From Brachybacterium avium (GTDB taxonomy: Bacteria; Actinomycetota; Actinomycetes; Actinomycetales; Dermabacteraceae), in NCBI RefSeq assembly GCF_002216795.1, contig NZ_CP022316.1, positions 496,001-560,000 of the forward strand: a stretch of 64,000 bases of DNA, in the 5' to 3' direction. The notes beneath the pieces are model-generated. The model had not been told where the DNA came from. It saw only the letters and a program-made list of their open reading frames with translations, and searched no databases. Within the stretch, counting starts at the first letter, position 1. Each line of letters begins with the position of its first letter. Below are positions 34,451 to 44,216 of this stretch, one piece after another. The position numbers and the translations under genes were made by a program.

Positions 34451-35266
34451 CTACTGCGCGTTCCTGGCAGCATGCCGATCGGGTGATCGTGACACGTCGA
34501 GGATATCCATCGGCCGGACCATCGTGATCGGCCCGGTGTGCACCTCACGCGCTTCGGCGAGCGGGATCGCGGGATCGGTCCAGGCCGGGATATGGGTCAG
34601 GGCGAGCCGACCGACTCCCGCACGGGCGGCGACCTCCCCCGCCCGGCGACCGGTGAGATGCACTCCGGTGAAGTGGTCGTCGCGTCCTTCGATATATCCC
34701 GCCTCGCACAGGAACAGGTCGGCACCGGCCGCGAGCTCGTCCAGGGCCTGGCAGGAGTCGGTGTCGCCGGAGTAGGCGAAGCTGACTCCCTCCGCGGTGA
34801 TCCGGAAGCCGTAGGCCTCGACCGGATGCAGCACGGCGTGGGTCGCGATCTCCAGCGGCCCGATCGTGAACCGAAGGCCGTCGGCCAGCACGTGGTAGTC
34901 GAAAGGCGCGGTCTTCACCCCGTCGGGGACATGTCCGGCACGGCCCAGCACCCCCGAGATCCGATCGGGCAGCGGGGCCGGGGCGTGTATCGGCAGCTTC
35001 CCCAGATCGGTGCGGGAATGGTAGGCCCAGAACACCTCGAGGCCGGTGAGGTCGAGGTAATGGTCGGGGTGGAGATGGGAGATGATCACCGCATCCAGAT
35101 CGGCGGGATCGATCACCTGCTGCAGCGGGCCGAAGGCGCCGGAGCCGAGATCCATCAGCACGCGCCAGAGGCGTCCATCCGCGTCTTCGTGCTCGATGAG
35201 ATAGCTGGAGGCCGCACCGGTGGGGCCGGCGAAGCTGCCGCTGCAGCCGATGACGTGGACTCTCAT
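34451..35266 (-). CDS. MBL-fold metallo-hydrolase, likely class II-like cyclic nucleotide phosphodiesterase (Rv1339-like)
   Basis: 271 aa. Starts [13 protein letters not shown]; metal motif [10 protein letters not shown] (HxHxDH), then [10 protein letters not shown] and LTHIPAW. The fold is RNase Z-like, but the gene order murI-this-rph-rdgB is that of Mycobacterium tuberculosis Rv1338-Rv1341, where Rv1339 has been reported as a cAMP phosphodiesterase. Function here is inferred from family and synteny. Its ATG overlaps the murI stop by four bases. Confidence 0.85.
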   Translation of the reverse strand: MRVHVIGCSGSFAGPTGAASSYLIEHEDADGRLWRVLMDLGSGAFGPLQQVIDPADLDAVIISHLHPDHYLDLTGLEVFWAYHSRTDLGKLPIHAPAPLPDRISGVLGRAGHVPDGVKTAPFDYHVLADGLRFTIGPLEIATHAVLHPVEAYGFRITAEGVSFAYSGDTDSCQALDELAAGADLFLCEAGYIEGRDDHFTGVHLTGRRAGEVAARAGVGRLALTHIPAWTDPAIPLAEAREVHTGPITMVRPMDILDVSRSPDRHAARNAQ

Positions 35267-36075
35267 GCCGACACCACCGGCAGGGTGCTGGTCATGTCGA
35301 AGGTCGGTCCCAGGAAGCGGCGGGAGAGGCGAGCGAAGTTCTCGCTGCCGGCGCCGACCGCCGTCTGGGCGAAGACGTGCTGGGGTGGGCGTGAGGACTC
35401 CCGCAGCTGCTCGGTGGCCTGCAGCTGCCCGTACACGTCCAGTGCGGTCTCCTCCGCGGAGGAGACCAGGGTGACGTCCGGGCCCATGACGTAGCTGATG
35501 GGGCCGGCGAGCATCGGATAGTGGGTGCAGCCCAGCACCAGCGTGTCCACCCCGTCCGCTGCCACCGGTGCCAGGTACTCCTTCGCCGCCTCGACCACGT
35601 CCCGACCGCTGACCACGCCGTTCTCGACGAATTCGACGAAGCGGGGACAGGCCTGAGTGGTGAGCGCCAGCTCGGGGGCGGCGGCGAAGGCGTCCTCGTA
35701 GGCGCGGGAGGTGACGGTGCCCTGGGTCGCGATCACGCCGACCCGCCGATTGCGGGTGGCGGCGACGGCCCGGCGCACCGCCGGCTGGATCACCTCGACC
35801 ACGGGGACCTCATAGCGTTCACGGGCGTCGCGCAGCACGGCCGCCGAGGCGGTGTTGCAGGCGATGACGAGCATCTTCACCCCGTGCTCGACCAGCTCGT
35901 CCATGATCTTCAGCGCCAGGGATCGCACTTCGGCGATGGGGCGCGGCCCGTAGGGACCGTGCGCGGTGTCGCCGATGTAGACCAGCTCCTCCTGAGGCAG
36001 CTGGTCGAGGACGGCGCGGGCGACCGTGAGGCCGCCCACCCCGGAGTCGAAGATCCCGATCGGCGCGCTGTTCAT
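35263..36075 (-). CDS. murI: Glutamate racemase
   Basis: 270 aa. [16 protein letters not shown] (first catalytic region with Asp/Ser), [11 protein letters not shown] (Cys73-type nucleophile) and [10 protein letters not shown] (second catalytic Cys). It supplies D-glutamate for peptidoglycan in the cytoplasm. ATG 36075 fits the family start; a TAGCCT -10 lies 7 nt upstream, pointing to a leaderless mRNA. It heads the operon murI-phosphodiesterase-rph-rdgB. Confidence 0.95.
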   Translation of the reverse strand: MNSAPIGIFDSGVGGLTVARAVLDQLPQEELVYIGDTAHGPYGPRPIAEVRSLALKIMDELVEHGVKMLVIACNTASAAVLRDARERYEVPVVEVIQPAVRRAVAATRNRRVGVIATQGTVTSRAYEDAFAAAPELALTTQACPRFVEFVENGVVSGRDVVEAAKEYLAPVAADGVDTLVLGCTHYPMLAGPISYVMGPDVTLVSSAEETALDVYGQLQATEQLRESSRPPQHVFAQTAVGAGSENFARLSRRFLGPTFDMTSTLPVVSA

Positions 36076-36082
36076 CTGGACA

Positions 36083-36088
36083 AGGCTA
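36083..36088 (-). promoter_or_regulatory. -10 element of a probable leaderless murI transcript
   Basis: TAGCCT on the minus strand, 7 nt before ATG 36075, so transcription would start at or next to the start codon. Confidence 0.45.
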
Positions 36089-36197
36089 ATCTCGACAGCC
36101 GTCCACTGCAGTGATGGCACGCTCACTGCGTGCCGTTTCACAGTTCGGTCACATCTGAGCAGCGGGCGCGAACGCTGCCGACGCTGCAGGCCGGGGC

Positions 36198-36833
36198 CTA
36201 GTCCAGTGCTCTCAGCAGGCTCTCCTGCAGCCAGGAGAGCAGCTCGTAGACGGCGATCACGATGTCTGAACCGACGTGCTCGTCATCACCCACGGGCTCC
36301 GCGTCCTCGACCTGCTCCCCGATCTGTTGGAGCATCCGCACGGTGTCGAAGTCGCCGTCGCGCTCAAGCCCCAGCCGGTCGGCCAGCACGATCCGGACGT
36401 CGTTCAGCGCTCGCAGCATCGCCATCGACTCGATGTCGTCGATCACGACCTCGCCGTGGCCGCCGCCGGTGCGGTCCAGGATACGCATCACGAGGCCGAG
36501 ATCGGCGAGCTTGCCGTCCGCGAGGTCCTGCTGAGCCAGGCGCCGGTACTCGGTGGCGAGATCCGGGTCCTCCGAGGCCGCGGGGAACAGGCGCCGGACG
36601 GCAGAATCCGCGGGCATGCGGGCGTCGCGCCCCGCGAACTCGGCCTCCAGACGGCGCAGCGGGTCCTCGCTCAGCGCGGCGCGGCGCAGCACGTCCCCGT
36701 CGGCATCGATCCCCAGATCGGCACGGATCAGATCCGCCGTCTCCTGTGCGACCTGGGCGATGATCGCCTTCTCCTCGCCGTCGAGACGGCAGGCCAGGGT
36801 GCCATCCGCGCGACGCCGGAATGCGTGGGCCAT
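36198..36833 (-). CDS. DUF2017 protein
   Basis: 211 aa, soluble, rich in Asp/Glu/Arg, predicted mostly helical ([29 protein letters not shown] at the C-terminus). It is the conserved neighbour of clpS in Actinobacteria. ATG overlaps the clpS stop (36833 region, ATGA). A role with the ClpS/ClpCP protease is suggested by context only. Confidence 0.88.
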   Translation of the reverse strand: MAHAFRRRADGTLACRLDGEEKAIIAQVAQETADLIRADLGIDADGDVLRRAALSEDPLRRLEAEFAGRDARMPADSAVRRLFPAASEDPDLATEYRRLAQQDLADGKLADLGLVMRILDRTGGGHGEVVIDDIESMAMLRALNDVRIVLADRLGLERDGDFDTVRMLQQIGEQVEDAEPVGDDEHVGSDIVIAVYELLSWLQESLLRALD

Positions 36834-37156
36834 CAGCTCTCCCCTGCACTCTCGAGCGTGGCCTGCAGCCCGAAGGAGTGCATCGCCTGCACGTCGGACT
36901 CCGCCCGTTCGCGGGATCCGCGCGAGACGATCGCGCGGCCCTCCTCGTGGACCTGCATCATCAGCTGCTCGGCCCGCAGGTGCGAATAGCCGAAGTAGCG
37001 GCGGAACACGAACTCGACGTAGCTCATGAGGTTCACCGGGTCGTTCCAGACGACGGTGCACCAGGGACCGTCGCTCTCCAACGTCGCCTGCGCACTGCCG
37101 GCGGGGTCGGTGAGCGACTCCGTTCCCGGGTCGGCCCGCGACAGCTCCACCGGCAT
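36833..37156 (-). CDS. clpS: ATP-dependent Clp protease adaptor ClpS
   Basis: 107 aa. Core WCTVVWNDPVNLMSYVEFVF with the N-degron-binding Asn-Asp pair, followed by a conserved helix with MMQVHEEGRAIV and a C-terminal strand region. It delivers N-end-rule substrates to ClpC/ClpA. The ATG at 37156 has a 6-nt gap from AGGAGG; another in-frame ATG at 37162 directly abuts it. Divergent from pncB. Confidence 0.94.
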   Translation of the reverse strand: MPVELSRADPGTESLTDPAGSAQATLESDGPWCTVVWNDPVNLMSYVEFVFRRYFGYSHLRAEQLMMQVHEEGRAIVSRGSRERAESDVQAMHSFGLQATLESAGES

Positions 37157-37252
37157 GCACATCCTCCTGAGTCCAGCCGCGTCCCCAGGATCGGGATGCG
37201 GCGGTGATGAGTCTACGGGGCGCGCCCGTTCCCTTGCCGCCCCTGCACGCAT

Positions 37253-37258
37253 TACGGT
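37253..37258 (+). promoter_or_regulatory. -10 element of a probable leaderless pncB transcript
   Basis: TACGGT, 7 nt, then GTG 37266. It decides the start: the in-frame GTG at 37257 overlaps the -10 and would not be transcribed. Confidence 0.5.
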
Positions 37259-37265
37259 GGACACC

Positions 37266-38645
37266 GTGACTTCTGCCCTGCTCACCGACCTCTACGAGCT
37301 GACGATGCTGGAGGCCGCCCGTGAGGCCGGCACAGCATCGCGGCGCTGCGTCTTCGAGGTGTTCACCCGTTCCCTGCCCGAGGGGCGCCGCTACGGCGCG
37401 CTTGCGGGCACCGGCCGCGTGCTGGACGCGATCGCGGACTTCCGCTTCGACGACGCCGACCTGCGCTACCTGCGCAGGGCCGGACTGCTGAAGCAGGAGA
37501 CCCTCGAGCATCTGGCGGAGTACCGCTTCACCGGCGATGTGCACGGCTATGCGGAGGGCGAGCTGTACTTCCCGAACTCCCCGGTGCTACGGATCGAGGG
37601 GACCTTCGAGAACGCCGTGCTGCTGGAGACGGTGGTGCTGTCGATCCTGAACCACGACAGCGGCATCGCCTCCGCCGGATCCCGGATGATCACCGCCGCG
37701 CGCGGCCGGCCCTGCATCGAGATGGGCGGGCGGCGGGTCCACGAGGACGGCGCGATCGCTGCGGCCCGCGCCGCGTACATCGTCGGTTTCGCCTCCACCT
37801 CGAACCTCGCGGCCGGAGCGCATTACCGGGTCCCGGTCGCGGGCACGGCCGCTCACGCCTTCACCCTGCTGTTCGACACCGAGGAAGAGGCGTTCCGAGC
37901 CCAGTTGGCCTCCCAGGGCAGCGGCACGACGGTGCTGGTGGACACCTACGACGTCGAGTCGGCGGTGCGCAGGGCGGTCGAGCTGGCGGGCCCCGGGCTG
38001 GGGGCGGTGCGCCTGGATTCCGGGGATCTCGGCGCCCAGGCGGGGCGGGTACGGGACCTGCTGGACTCCCTCGGCGCGAGGGGCACCCGGATCACCGCGA
38101 CCGGGGATCTGGACGAGTACCGCCTCGAGGAGCTGCAGGACGTCCCGCTGGACGGCTACGGGATCGGCACCCGCCTGGTCACCGGCGGTGGGCACCCCGC
38201 CCCCGGGTTCGTCTACAAGCTCGTCGAGCGCGAAGGGGCGGACGGGCAGATGCACCCGGTCGGCAAGCGCTCCGCCGACAAGGCCACCCTCGGTGCGGGC
38301 AAGGCCGCCTATCGCATGCGGGTGGGCGAGCACGCCCACGCCGAGCTGGTGCTGCCCGGGGAGGCGGAGGTCGCCGAGTTCGAGCGGGAGCTGACCGCGG
38401 AGCTGACCTCCGGGCAGTCGAATCCCGATTGGACTCGCACCTCGCTGCGTTCGCTGCAGCAGCCGCTGATCGTCGGCGGCGAGGTCGTCGAGGACCTGCG
38501 CGCTCCGGCGCGGGTCGAGGCCGCCCGCGCGCAGCATGCCGCGTCTGTGGAAGAGCTGGGTCTGTCACCCGATGAGGGTCCCGACGGCCCGGTCGCCATC
38601 CCCACCATCACCGACGGAGCCGAGGCGGCGCGCCTGCTGGGCTGA
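37266..38645 (+). CDS. pncB: Nicotinate phosphoribosyltransferase
   Basis: 459 aa. LLTDLYELTMLEAA at the N-terminus, SAGSRMITAARGRPCIEMGGRR (catalytic loop with the phosphorylated-His region downstream), VLVDTYDVESAVRRA, VRLDSGDLG and GYGIGTRLVTGGG. It forms nicotinate mononucleotide from nicotinate, PRPP and ATP in the NAD salvage pathway. Adjacent to clpS as in mycobacteria. Confidence 0.95.
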   Translation: MTSALLTDLYELTMLEAAREAGTASRRCVFEVFTRSLPEGRRYGALAGTGRVLDAIADFRFDDADLRYLRRAGLLKQETLEHLAEYRFTGDVHGYAEGELYFPNSPVLRIEGTFENAVLLETVVLSILNHDSGIASAGSRMITAARGRPCIEMGGRRVHEDGAIAAARAAYIVGFASTSNLAAGAHYRVPVAGTAAHAFTLLFDTEEEAFRAQLASQGSGTTVLVDTYDVESAVRRAVELAGPGLGAVRLDSGDLGAQAGRVRDLLDSLGARGTRITATGDLDEYRLEELQDVPLDGYGIGTRLVTGGGHPAPGFVYKLVEREGADGQMHPVGKRSADKATLGAGKAAYRMRVGEHAHAELVLPGEAEVAEFERELTAELTSGQSNPDWTRTSLRSLQQPLIVGGEVVEDLRAPARVEAARAQHAASVEELGLSPDEGPDGPVAIPTITDGAEAARLLG

Positions 38646-38698
38646 TCGCCGGGGCCACGCACGCCACGCCGCGCGTGAAGGCAGGCCTGCCGCCGGGA

Positions 38699-40507
38699 TC
38701 AGCGGCGGCCGACGAACCAGCCGCGCACGATCCCGATCCGCTCCTGGATCTGCTCGGCGCTGGCCTGGGCGACGGCGGGCCCGCCGCTGCGGCTGCGCAA
38801 GGTGTTGTGCACCGAGCCATGCGGAGCGCCGGACTTCTTAGCCCAGGCGGAGACGAGGGTGCTGAGCTCCTTGCGCAGGTCCATCAGCTGCCGGTGGTCG
38901 ACGACGCCGGGCGTGACGGGCGGGTTCGCGCTCTGGTTCTTCTGCCGCCGGGCCTGCTGCTGCGCTTGCTGCTGCTGGAGCACGGTGCGCATCTGATCGG
39001 CGTCCAGCAGCCCCGGGATGCCGAGGAATTCCTGCTCGTCCTCGGAGCCGATCGTGCCGCCGGCACCATATTCGCCGCCATCGAAGAGCACCCGATCGAA
39101 GGATGCCTCTGACTCCAGCGCCTCGAAGCTCATCTCCAGCTGGTCGGAGGTCTGCTCGGGGCGGTTCGCCTGCTCGATCAGGCTCTCGTCCAGCCCGGTC
39201 TCCTCGTCCCCCGACTTCGGCCGACGGTCCAGCACATGGTCGCGCTCCGCCTCCATCTCCGCGGCGTGACCCATCAGGATCGGGACCGTGGGCAGGAAGA
39301 CGCTCGCGGTCTCGCCGCGGGTCCGGGAGCGCACGAAGCGGCCGACGGCCTGGGCGAAGAACATCGGGGTCGAGGTGGAGGTGGCGTAGACGCCCACGGC
39401 CAGCCGCGGTACGTCCACGCCCTCGGAGACCATGCGCACCGCGACCATCCACCGGGCATCGGAGTCCGAGAACGCCTCGATCCGCTTGCCGGCACCGACA
39501 TCATCGGAGAGGACCACGGTGGGTGCCTGCCCGGTGATGTCCTGGAGGGTCTCAGCGTACGAGCGGGCGGCCTTCTGATCGGTGGCGATGACCAGGCCGC
39601 CGGCATCGGGGACGTGGCGCCGCACCTCGCTGAGACGGCGATCGGCGGCCGAGAGGACGGATTGGATCCACTCCCCCTGCGGGTCCAGCGCGGTGCGCCA
39701 GGCCTGCTGGGTGATGTCCTTGGTCTCCAGTGCGCCGAGCTGCGCGGAGACCTCGTCCCCGTTCTTGGTGCGCCAGTGCATGCGCCCCGAGTAGGTCATG
39801 AACAGCACCGGGCGCACCACGTGATCGCGCAGGGCCTCGCCGTAGCCGTAGGTGAAGTCCGCCTTCGAGCGCAGGAAGCCCTCGCCGTCCTGCTCATAGG
39901 TGACGAAGGGGATCTGCGAGTCGTCCGAGCGGAACGGCGTGCCGGTCAGTGCCAGGCGCCGTGTGGCCGGGTCGAAGGCGTCGCGCACTCCGTCGCCCCA
40001 GGTGCGGGCGTCGCCCGCGTGGTGGATCTCGTCGAGGATCACCAGGGTGCGGTCGGCCTCGGTGCGGGCGCGGTGCAGTGCGGGATGCATCCCGATCTGT
40101 GCGTAGGTGACCGCGACGCCCTGGAAGTGGGAGCCGTGCGCACCCTGCGCGTTGGAGAAGTTCGGGTCCAGGGAGATGCCCACCCGGGCGGCGGCGTCCG
40201 CCCATTGGGTCTTCAGGTGCTCCGTCGGCGCCACCACGGTGATGCGGCGGACGGTGCCCTCGGCGAGCAGCGCCGCCGCGATCTGCAGCGCGAAGGTGGT
40301 CTTGCCGGCGCCCGGCGTCGCCACGGCCAGGAAATCCTTGGGGGCCTGCTCGCGGTAGAGCTCGAGAGCCTCGGCCTGCCAGGCACGGAGCTTGGGGACG
40401 GTGCCCCACGCGGCCCGTTCGGGGTACGCGACGGGCAGCGATCGCGCCGCGGCCTCGGAGGGCTGGCGGGGATCGCTCGTGGAGAAGAGTGAGGGGGTCG
40501 TGTTCAC
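38699..40507 (-). CDS. DEAD/DEAH-box helicase (SSL2/type III-like)
   Basis: 602 aa from GTG 40507 (VNTTPSLF). Walker A TPGAGKTTFALQIA (about 65-78), DEIHHAG (motif II), ALTGTPFRSD (motif III), and helicase C motifs DARWMVAVRMVSEGVDVPRL and AVGRFVRSR. C-terminal Gln-rich coiled segment (RTVLQQQQAQQQARRQ). ATP-dependent DNA/RNA unwinding; exact role unknown. A TACGGT -10 lies 10 nt upstream of the start. Conserved next to DUF3039. Confidence 0.92.
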   Translation of the reverse strand: MNTTPSLFSTSDPRQPSEAAARSLPVAYPERAAWGTVPKLRAWQAEALELYREQAPKDFLAVATPGAGKTTFALQIAAALLAEGTVRRITVVAPTEHLKTQWADAAARVGISLDPNFSNAQGAHGSHFQGVAVTYAQIGMHPALHRARTEADRTLVILDEIHHAGDARTWGDGVRDAFDPATRRLALTGTPFRSDDSQIPFVTYEQDGEGFLRSKADFTYGYGEALRDHVVRPVLFMTYSGRMHWRTKNGDEVSAQLGALETKDITQQAWRTALDPQGEWIQSVLSAADRRLSEVRRHVPDAGGLVIATDQKAARSYAETLQDITGQAPTVVLSDDVGAGKRIEAFSDSDARWMVAVRMVSEGVDVPRLAVGVYATSTSTPMFFAQAVGRFVRSRTRGETASVFLPTVPILMGHAAEMEAERDHVLDRRPKSGDEETGLDESLIEQANRPEQTSDQLEMSFEALESEASFDRVLFDGGEYGAGGTIGSEDEQEFLGIPGLLDADQMRTVLQQQQAQQQARRQKNQSANPPVTPGVVDHRQLMDLRKELSTLVSAWAKKSGAPHGSVHNTLRSRSGGPAVAQASAEQIQERIGIVRGWFVGRR

Positions 40508-40607
40508 AGCGAGAACCACCGTACCGCCGACGGCTGACGTTCCGCCGACACGACCGATGTGAGGAAGTCGCCGCGCGCCGGAGGTGCCTCCGGCGCGCGG
40601 CGAGGGC

Positions 40608-40985
40608 TCAGCGGCGTCCGCCGAAGAAGCCGCGGAAGCCGCCGCCCTTGCCCGAGCCGCCGGAGCCGTTCGAGCCGTCCCCGCCGTCATTCGGCTCGCG
40701 GAAGCCCTCGTAGATCTCCTTGCACTCCGGGCAGACCGGATACTTCTCGGGGTCGCGCCCGGGCACCCATACCTTGCCGCACAGCGCGATCACCGGGGTG
40801 CCGCCGAGTGCGGCCTGGGTGACCTTGTCCTTGCGCACGTAGTGGGCGAACCGGTCGTGGTCGCCGTCGTCGGTCTTCTGCTCCTGCTCCTGCAGCTGCC
40901 GGTCCAGCACCGCGGTGCTGCCGGGGCCGGCGCCCGGATCGTCGCTGTAGGGGTCCACCCGGGATGGATCGGACGTGGAGGACAT
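40608..40985 (-). CDS. DUF3039 zinc-ribbon-like protein
   Basis: 125 aa. The middle part is conserved (DRFAHYVRKDKVTQAAL, then ALCGKVWVPGRDPEKYPVCPECKEIYEG) with Cys residues that could bind zinc; the C-terminus is a Gly/Asn/Arg-rich tail (GSGGSGKGGGFRGFFGG). Function unknown. It lies 100 bp upstream of the helicase gene on the same strand and may be co-transcribed. Confidence 0.88.
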   Translation of the reverse strand: MSSTSDPSRVDPYSDDPGAGPGSTAVLDRQLQEQEQKTDDGDHDRFAHYVRKDKVTQAALGGTPVIALCGKVWVPGRDPEKYPVCPECKEIYEGFREPNDGGDGSNGSGGSGKGGGFRGFFGGRR

Positions 40986-41114
40986 GACTGCTCCCTGGTT
41001 CGGTGACGTGTCATGGTGAGTTTACCGGCCCGCTCGCCTGCCCCCAAGGAGCGATCCTCCACAGGGCCCCCGTCCCGTCGGCCACGCCTCCCGGCCCGTG
41101 CGCTCTGCCGCTGG

Positions 41115-41120
41115 GACAAT
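41115..41120 (+). promoter_or_regulatory. -10 element of a probable leaderless VanZ-like transcript
   Basis: GACAAT, 7 nt (CCTCCCT), then ATG 41128. Confidence 0.4.
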
Positions 41121-41127
41121 CCTCCCT

Positions 41128-41601
41128 ATGGACGCTGTCGTCGACTTCCTCCGCCGCCTGCCCGATGAGATCGGCCGGGTGGGCGGCTCCCTCGTGTGGA
41201 GGGCGGGCCTGCTCGCGCTCGCCCTGCTGCTGAACCTCGGCTTCTACCTGCCCTCACTGCCGGGCGGCGTCCCGGGAACGGGCCTGCCGGGGCTGGACAA
41301 GGCCGTGCATCTGCTGGTGTTCGCCCTGACCGTGTTCGCCGCCGGGCGGCTGCTCGCCCCGCGGAAGCGGTTCCCGATGGGCTGGATCGTCGTGGTCGCG
41401 CTGGTGCACGCCCCGTTCATCGAGCTGGTGCAGCTGGTGGCGCTCCCCCAACGCAGCGGCGACGGGATGGACATCCTGTTCGACGTGATCGGCATCGCGC
41501 TCGGGACCGGCCTGTGGATCGGGGACCGGCTGCAGCGAGGCACCGTCGGGCTCGACCAGCTGGAGCCGGAGGCCGAGCCGGCCACGGACGGGCACCGCTG
41601 A
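41128..41601 (+). CDS. VanZ-like membrane protein
   Basis: 157 aa with four predicted membrane segments: about 24-40 (AGLLALALLLNLGFYL), 62-78 (AVHLLVFALTVFAAGRL), 88-105 (MGWIVVVALVHAPFIEL) and 122-140 (ILFDVIGIALGTGLWIG). The DKAVHLLVFAL and 'S-D-DILFDVIGIALG' spacing is VanZ-like. The family is linked to glycopeptide or phage tolerance in some species; no such claim is made here. Confidence 0.8.
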   Translation: MDAVVDFLRRLPDEIGRVGGSLVWRAGLLALALLLNLGFYLPSLPGGVPGTGLPGLDKAVHLLVFALTVFAAGRLLAPRKRFPMGWIVVVALVHAPFIELVQLVALPQRSGDGMDILFDVIGIALGTGLWIGDRLQRGTVGLDQLEPEAEPATDGHR

Positions 41602-41634
41602 GCTCCTACCGCTCGCGAGCTCGCAGCACGTCGC

Positions 41635-43092
41635 TCAGCCTTCCAGAGTGATCTCGTCGGCGTAGACGGCGGTCATGGCGCCGGTGATGGTGTCGACCGT
41701 CCCGGCCTCCTCGCGGGCGACCTTCTCGACCGCGCTCGCGACAGCCTTGGTCACGCCCTCGTGGAAAACGCTGGGGACGATGTAGGTGGGGTTCAGCTCG
41801 TCTGCGGAGACCACGTCGGCGAGCGCCTTCGCCGCCGCCAGCAGCATCCGGTCGCTGACCCGGGTGGCGTGGGCATCCAGCAGTCCTCGGAACACGCCGG
41901 GGAAGGCGAGCACGTTGTTGATCTGGTTCGCGAAATCGCTGCGCCCGGTGGCGACCACCTCAGCGTGCTTGACCGCCTCGGCGGGATCGATCTCCGGGGT
42001 CGGATTGGCCATCGCGAAGACGACGGACCGGTCCGCCATGGTGGCGACATCTGCGGCGGAGAGGATGTTGCCGGCGCTGACCCCGATGAACACGTCGGCG
42101 CCGTCGACGGCGTCGGCCAGGGTGCCGGTGAGCTGGCGCGGGTTGGTCACCTCCGCGATCCAGGGCAGGCGGCCCTCGAGCTGTTCGCGGTTCTCGTGGA
42201 CGATGCCGTCGATATCGGTGACGACCACATCGCGGGCGCCGGCGGCGCGCAGCAGGCGCAGGATCGCGGTGCCGGCGGCCCCCGCCCCGGACAGCACGAT
42301 GCGGGCGGAGTCGATGTCCTTCTCGACCACGCGCAGAGCGTTCCGGAGCGCGGCGACGACCACGATCGCGGTGCCGTGCTGGTCGTCGTGGAAGACCGGG
42401 ATATCGAGCTCGGCGCGCAGCCGGTCCTCGATCTCGAAGCAGCGCGGAGCGGAGATGTCCTCCAGGTTGATGCCGGCGAAGACCGGGGCGATCGCCTTGA
42501 CATGCGCGACGATGTCGTCGACCGAGTGGGCGTCCAGGCAGATCGGGAAGGCGTCGATGTTCGCGAAGCGCTTGAACAGCGCCGCCTTGCCCTCCATCAC
42601 CGGCATCGCAGCGAGCGGGCCGAGATCACCCAGTCCCAGGATCGCGGAACCGTCGGTGACCACCGCGACCGTGTTGCGCTTGATGGTCAGACGGCGGGCG
42701 TCCTCGGGGTTCTCTGCGATCGCCTTGACCACCCGGGCGACGCCGGGGGTGTAGATCATCGAGAGGTCGTCGCGGTGACGGATCGGGAGCTTCGACTCGA
42801 CGGTGAGCTTGCCTCCCAGGTGCGCGAGGAAGGTGCGGTCCGAGACCCTGCCGAGCTCGACGCCCTCGATCCCGCGCAGCTCGTCCACGACCTCCATGGC
42901 ATGGTCGTGGCCGGCGGTCAGGACGGTGATGTCCGCCCGCATCCGCTCAGGACCGGAGGCGGAGACGTCCAGTGCGGTGACCGTGGCATCACGACCCTCG
43001 ATACGGGAGGTGATGTCGCTGACGGCGGCAGAGCGGGCGGCGAACTCAAGTCGGATCGTGATGGAGTAGCTCACGGTTGGCATCGGTGACAT
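41635..43092 (-). CDS. NAD(P)-dependent malic enzyme with N-terminal ACT domain
   Basis: 485 aa. Residues 1-80 form an ACT-like regulatory domain (SYSITIRLEF, DITVLTAG); the malic-enzyme core starts near 90 (LTVESKLPIRHRDDLSMIYTPG), with NAD-binding VLSGAGAAGTAILRLL and metal/catalytic motifs VFHDDQHGTA and MANPTPEI. It converts malate to pyruvate and CO2. A TAAGCT -10 is 7 nt upstream of ATG 43092, supporting this start over the ATG three codons later. Confidence 0.93.
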   Translation of the reverse strand: MSPMPTVSYSITIRLEFAARSAAVSDITSRIEGRDATVTALDVSASGPERMRADITVLTAGHDHAMEVVDELRGIEGVELGRVSDRTFLAHLGGKLTVESKLPIRHRDDLSMIYTPGVARVVKAIAENPEDARRLTIKRNTVAVVTDGSAILGLGDLGPLAAMPVMEGKAALFKRFANIDAFPICLDAHSVDDIVAHVKAIAPVFAGINLEDISAPRCFEIEDRLRAELDIPVFHDDQHGTAIVVVAALRNALRVVEKDIDSARIVLSGAGAAGTAILRLLRAAGARDVVVTDIDGIVHENREQLEGRLPWIAEVTNPRQLTGTLADAVDGADVFIGVSAGNILSAADVATMADRSVVFAMANPTPEIDPAEAVKHAEVVATGRSDFANQINNVLAFPGVFRGLLDAHATRVSDRMLLAAAKALADVVSADELNPTYIVPSVFHEGVTKAVASAVEKVAREEAGTVDTITGAMTAVYADEITLEG

Positions 43093-43099
43093 GCTCCAC

Positions 43100-43105
43100 A
43101 GCTTA
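43100..43105 (-). promoter_or_regulatory. -10 element of a probable leaderless malic-enzyme transcript
   Basis: TAAGCT on the minus strand, 7 nt before ATG 43092. Confidence 0.45.
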
Positions 43106-43225
43106 ACGAGGACTGCGCTCCCGCGGGGTCAGGACGCGGCAGCCGGGGGCGCGGGTCCCAGCCGCCGACGGCGCCGGACGGGGAAGGGAGGGGCGCGTCG
43201 CGCCTCACCTGCTGCGTCCGCGCGC

Positions 43226-43873
43226 TCAGGCGGTGAACGGCTCGACGTCTGCCGCGAAGCGGTCCCAGATCTCGCGCGCCGCACCGACCTGCTCCGCGTA
43301 GCGCTCGGGATGTGCGGAGGCCTGCACGCTCTGCGCGGCCGCGCCGGGCTCCCAGGAGGCGACATCGGGGGCCACCTGCAGCAGGCCCGGGGCCTGGGAG
43401 TGCTCACCGAGGCCGAGGAAGGCGTCGAGCGCGAGCTTCTTGTTCCGCACCTCGTCGTAGCTGCCCCATCCCATCGAGGGGCGCTGCTGGAACAGGCCGC
43501 CGGAGTCCGCATCCACGGCGGGCTCGTAGTTGTACAGCCACGCCTCGACGATCGCAGTGATCAGAGCGATGACTGCGACCTCTTCACCCAGCTCGTGTCC
43601 CTTGACCACGGCGATGATGAACTTCGCGTTGGCCAGCTGCCAGTCGTCCATCGCATCCGCCACGAAGCCCTCACGCGTCTCGGGCCGGGTCAGGAACTCC
43701 TCGGTCCACTGCGCGCTCTCGCCGGTATCGAGATCTCCGCTGTCGAGCACGGCGGCGGAGGCGGGTGCGACGGTGCCGAGCGCGGCCGCGGCGGCGAGGC
43801 CGAGGACTCCGGTGGTCAGCAGGTGGCGACGGGAGAACGGGGAGCGGAGGCGGGCGGGGGCGGCAGGTGCCAT
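43226..43873 (-). CDS. Tat-exported protein with a GLFQQRPSMGWG motif
   Basis: 215 aa. Tat-type signal: twin arginine SRRHLLTTG followed by LGLAAAAALGTVAPASA and a probable cut after ASA (about 43). The mature part is helical with SGGLFQQRPSMGWGSYDEV and QSVQASAHPERYAEQ, a layout seen in actinobacterial secreted proteins related to lytic transglycosylases. Whether it cleaves peptidoglycan is not clear. Start at 43873 chosen by the signal peptide. Confidence 0.8.
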   Translation of the reverse strand: MAPAAPARLRSPFSRRHLLTTGVLGLAAAAALGTVAPASAAVLDSGDLDTGESAQWTEEFLTRPETREGFVADAMDDWQLANAKFIIAVVKGHELGEEVAVIALITAIVEAWLYNYEPAVDADSGGLFQQRPSMGWGSYDEVRNKKLALDAFLGLGEHSQAPGLLQVAPDVASWEPGAAAQSVQASAHPERYAEQVGAAREIWDRFAADVEPFTA

Positions 43874-44216
43874 GAGGCAGGTTCCTTCGGTTCCGGGGCG
43901 GTGGGCGCTGCCCGGTCGCTCCGGGCCGTGCCAAGGTAACGAACCGATCACGACGCAGGAAGGGCGCAGATCACGGCGTCGGCGGTGAGCGGATCCGCTC
44001 GATCCCGTCCTTGGCCCGGTCATGACCGGACCATGCCCGTCCGGCGCGTTCCCCGATCTGCGCATCGTCGCCGGTCCCTGCTCTGCGGCGGGCCCGGTGG
44101 CCCGCCTCGTCACCGCGTGGGTCGCCGCACACGGCGGGCGCAGGTAAAAGTTCTGTCGGGTGACCTCGCGAACACCGCGTTCGTGCCGTGCGCCACGGCT
44201 GAGCGTGCGGACGCCT
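43874..44216. other. 343 bp between the Tat protein and hrpA genes
   Basis: No gene is supported. It should hold the promoter of the Tat-exported protein on the minus strand, and it is followed by the 3' end of the long hrpA gene, also minus strand. Confidence 0.35.
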
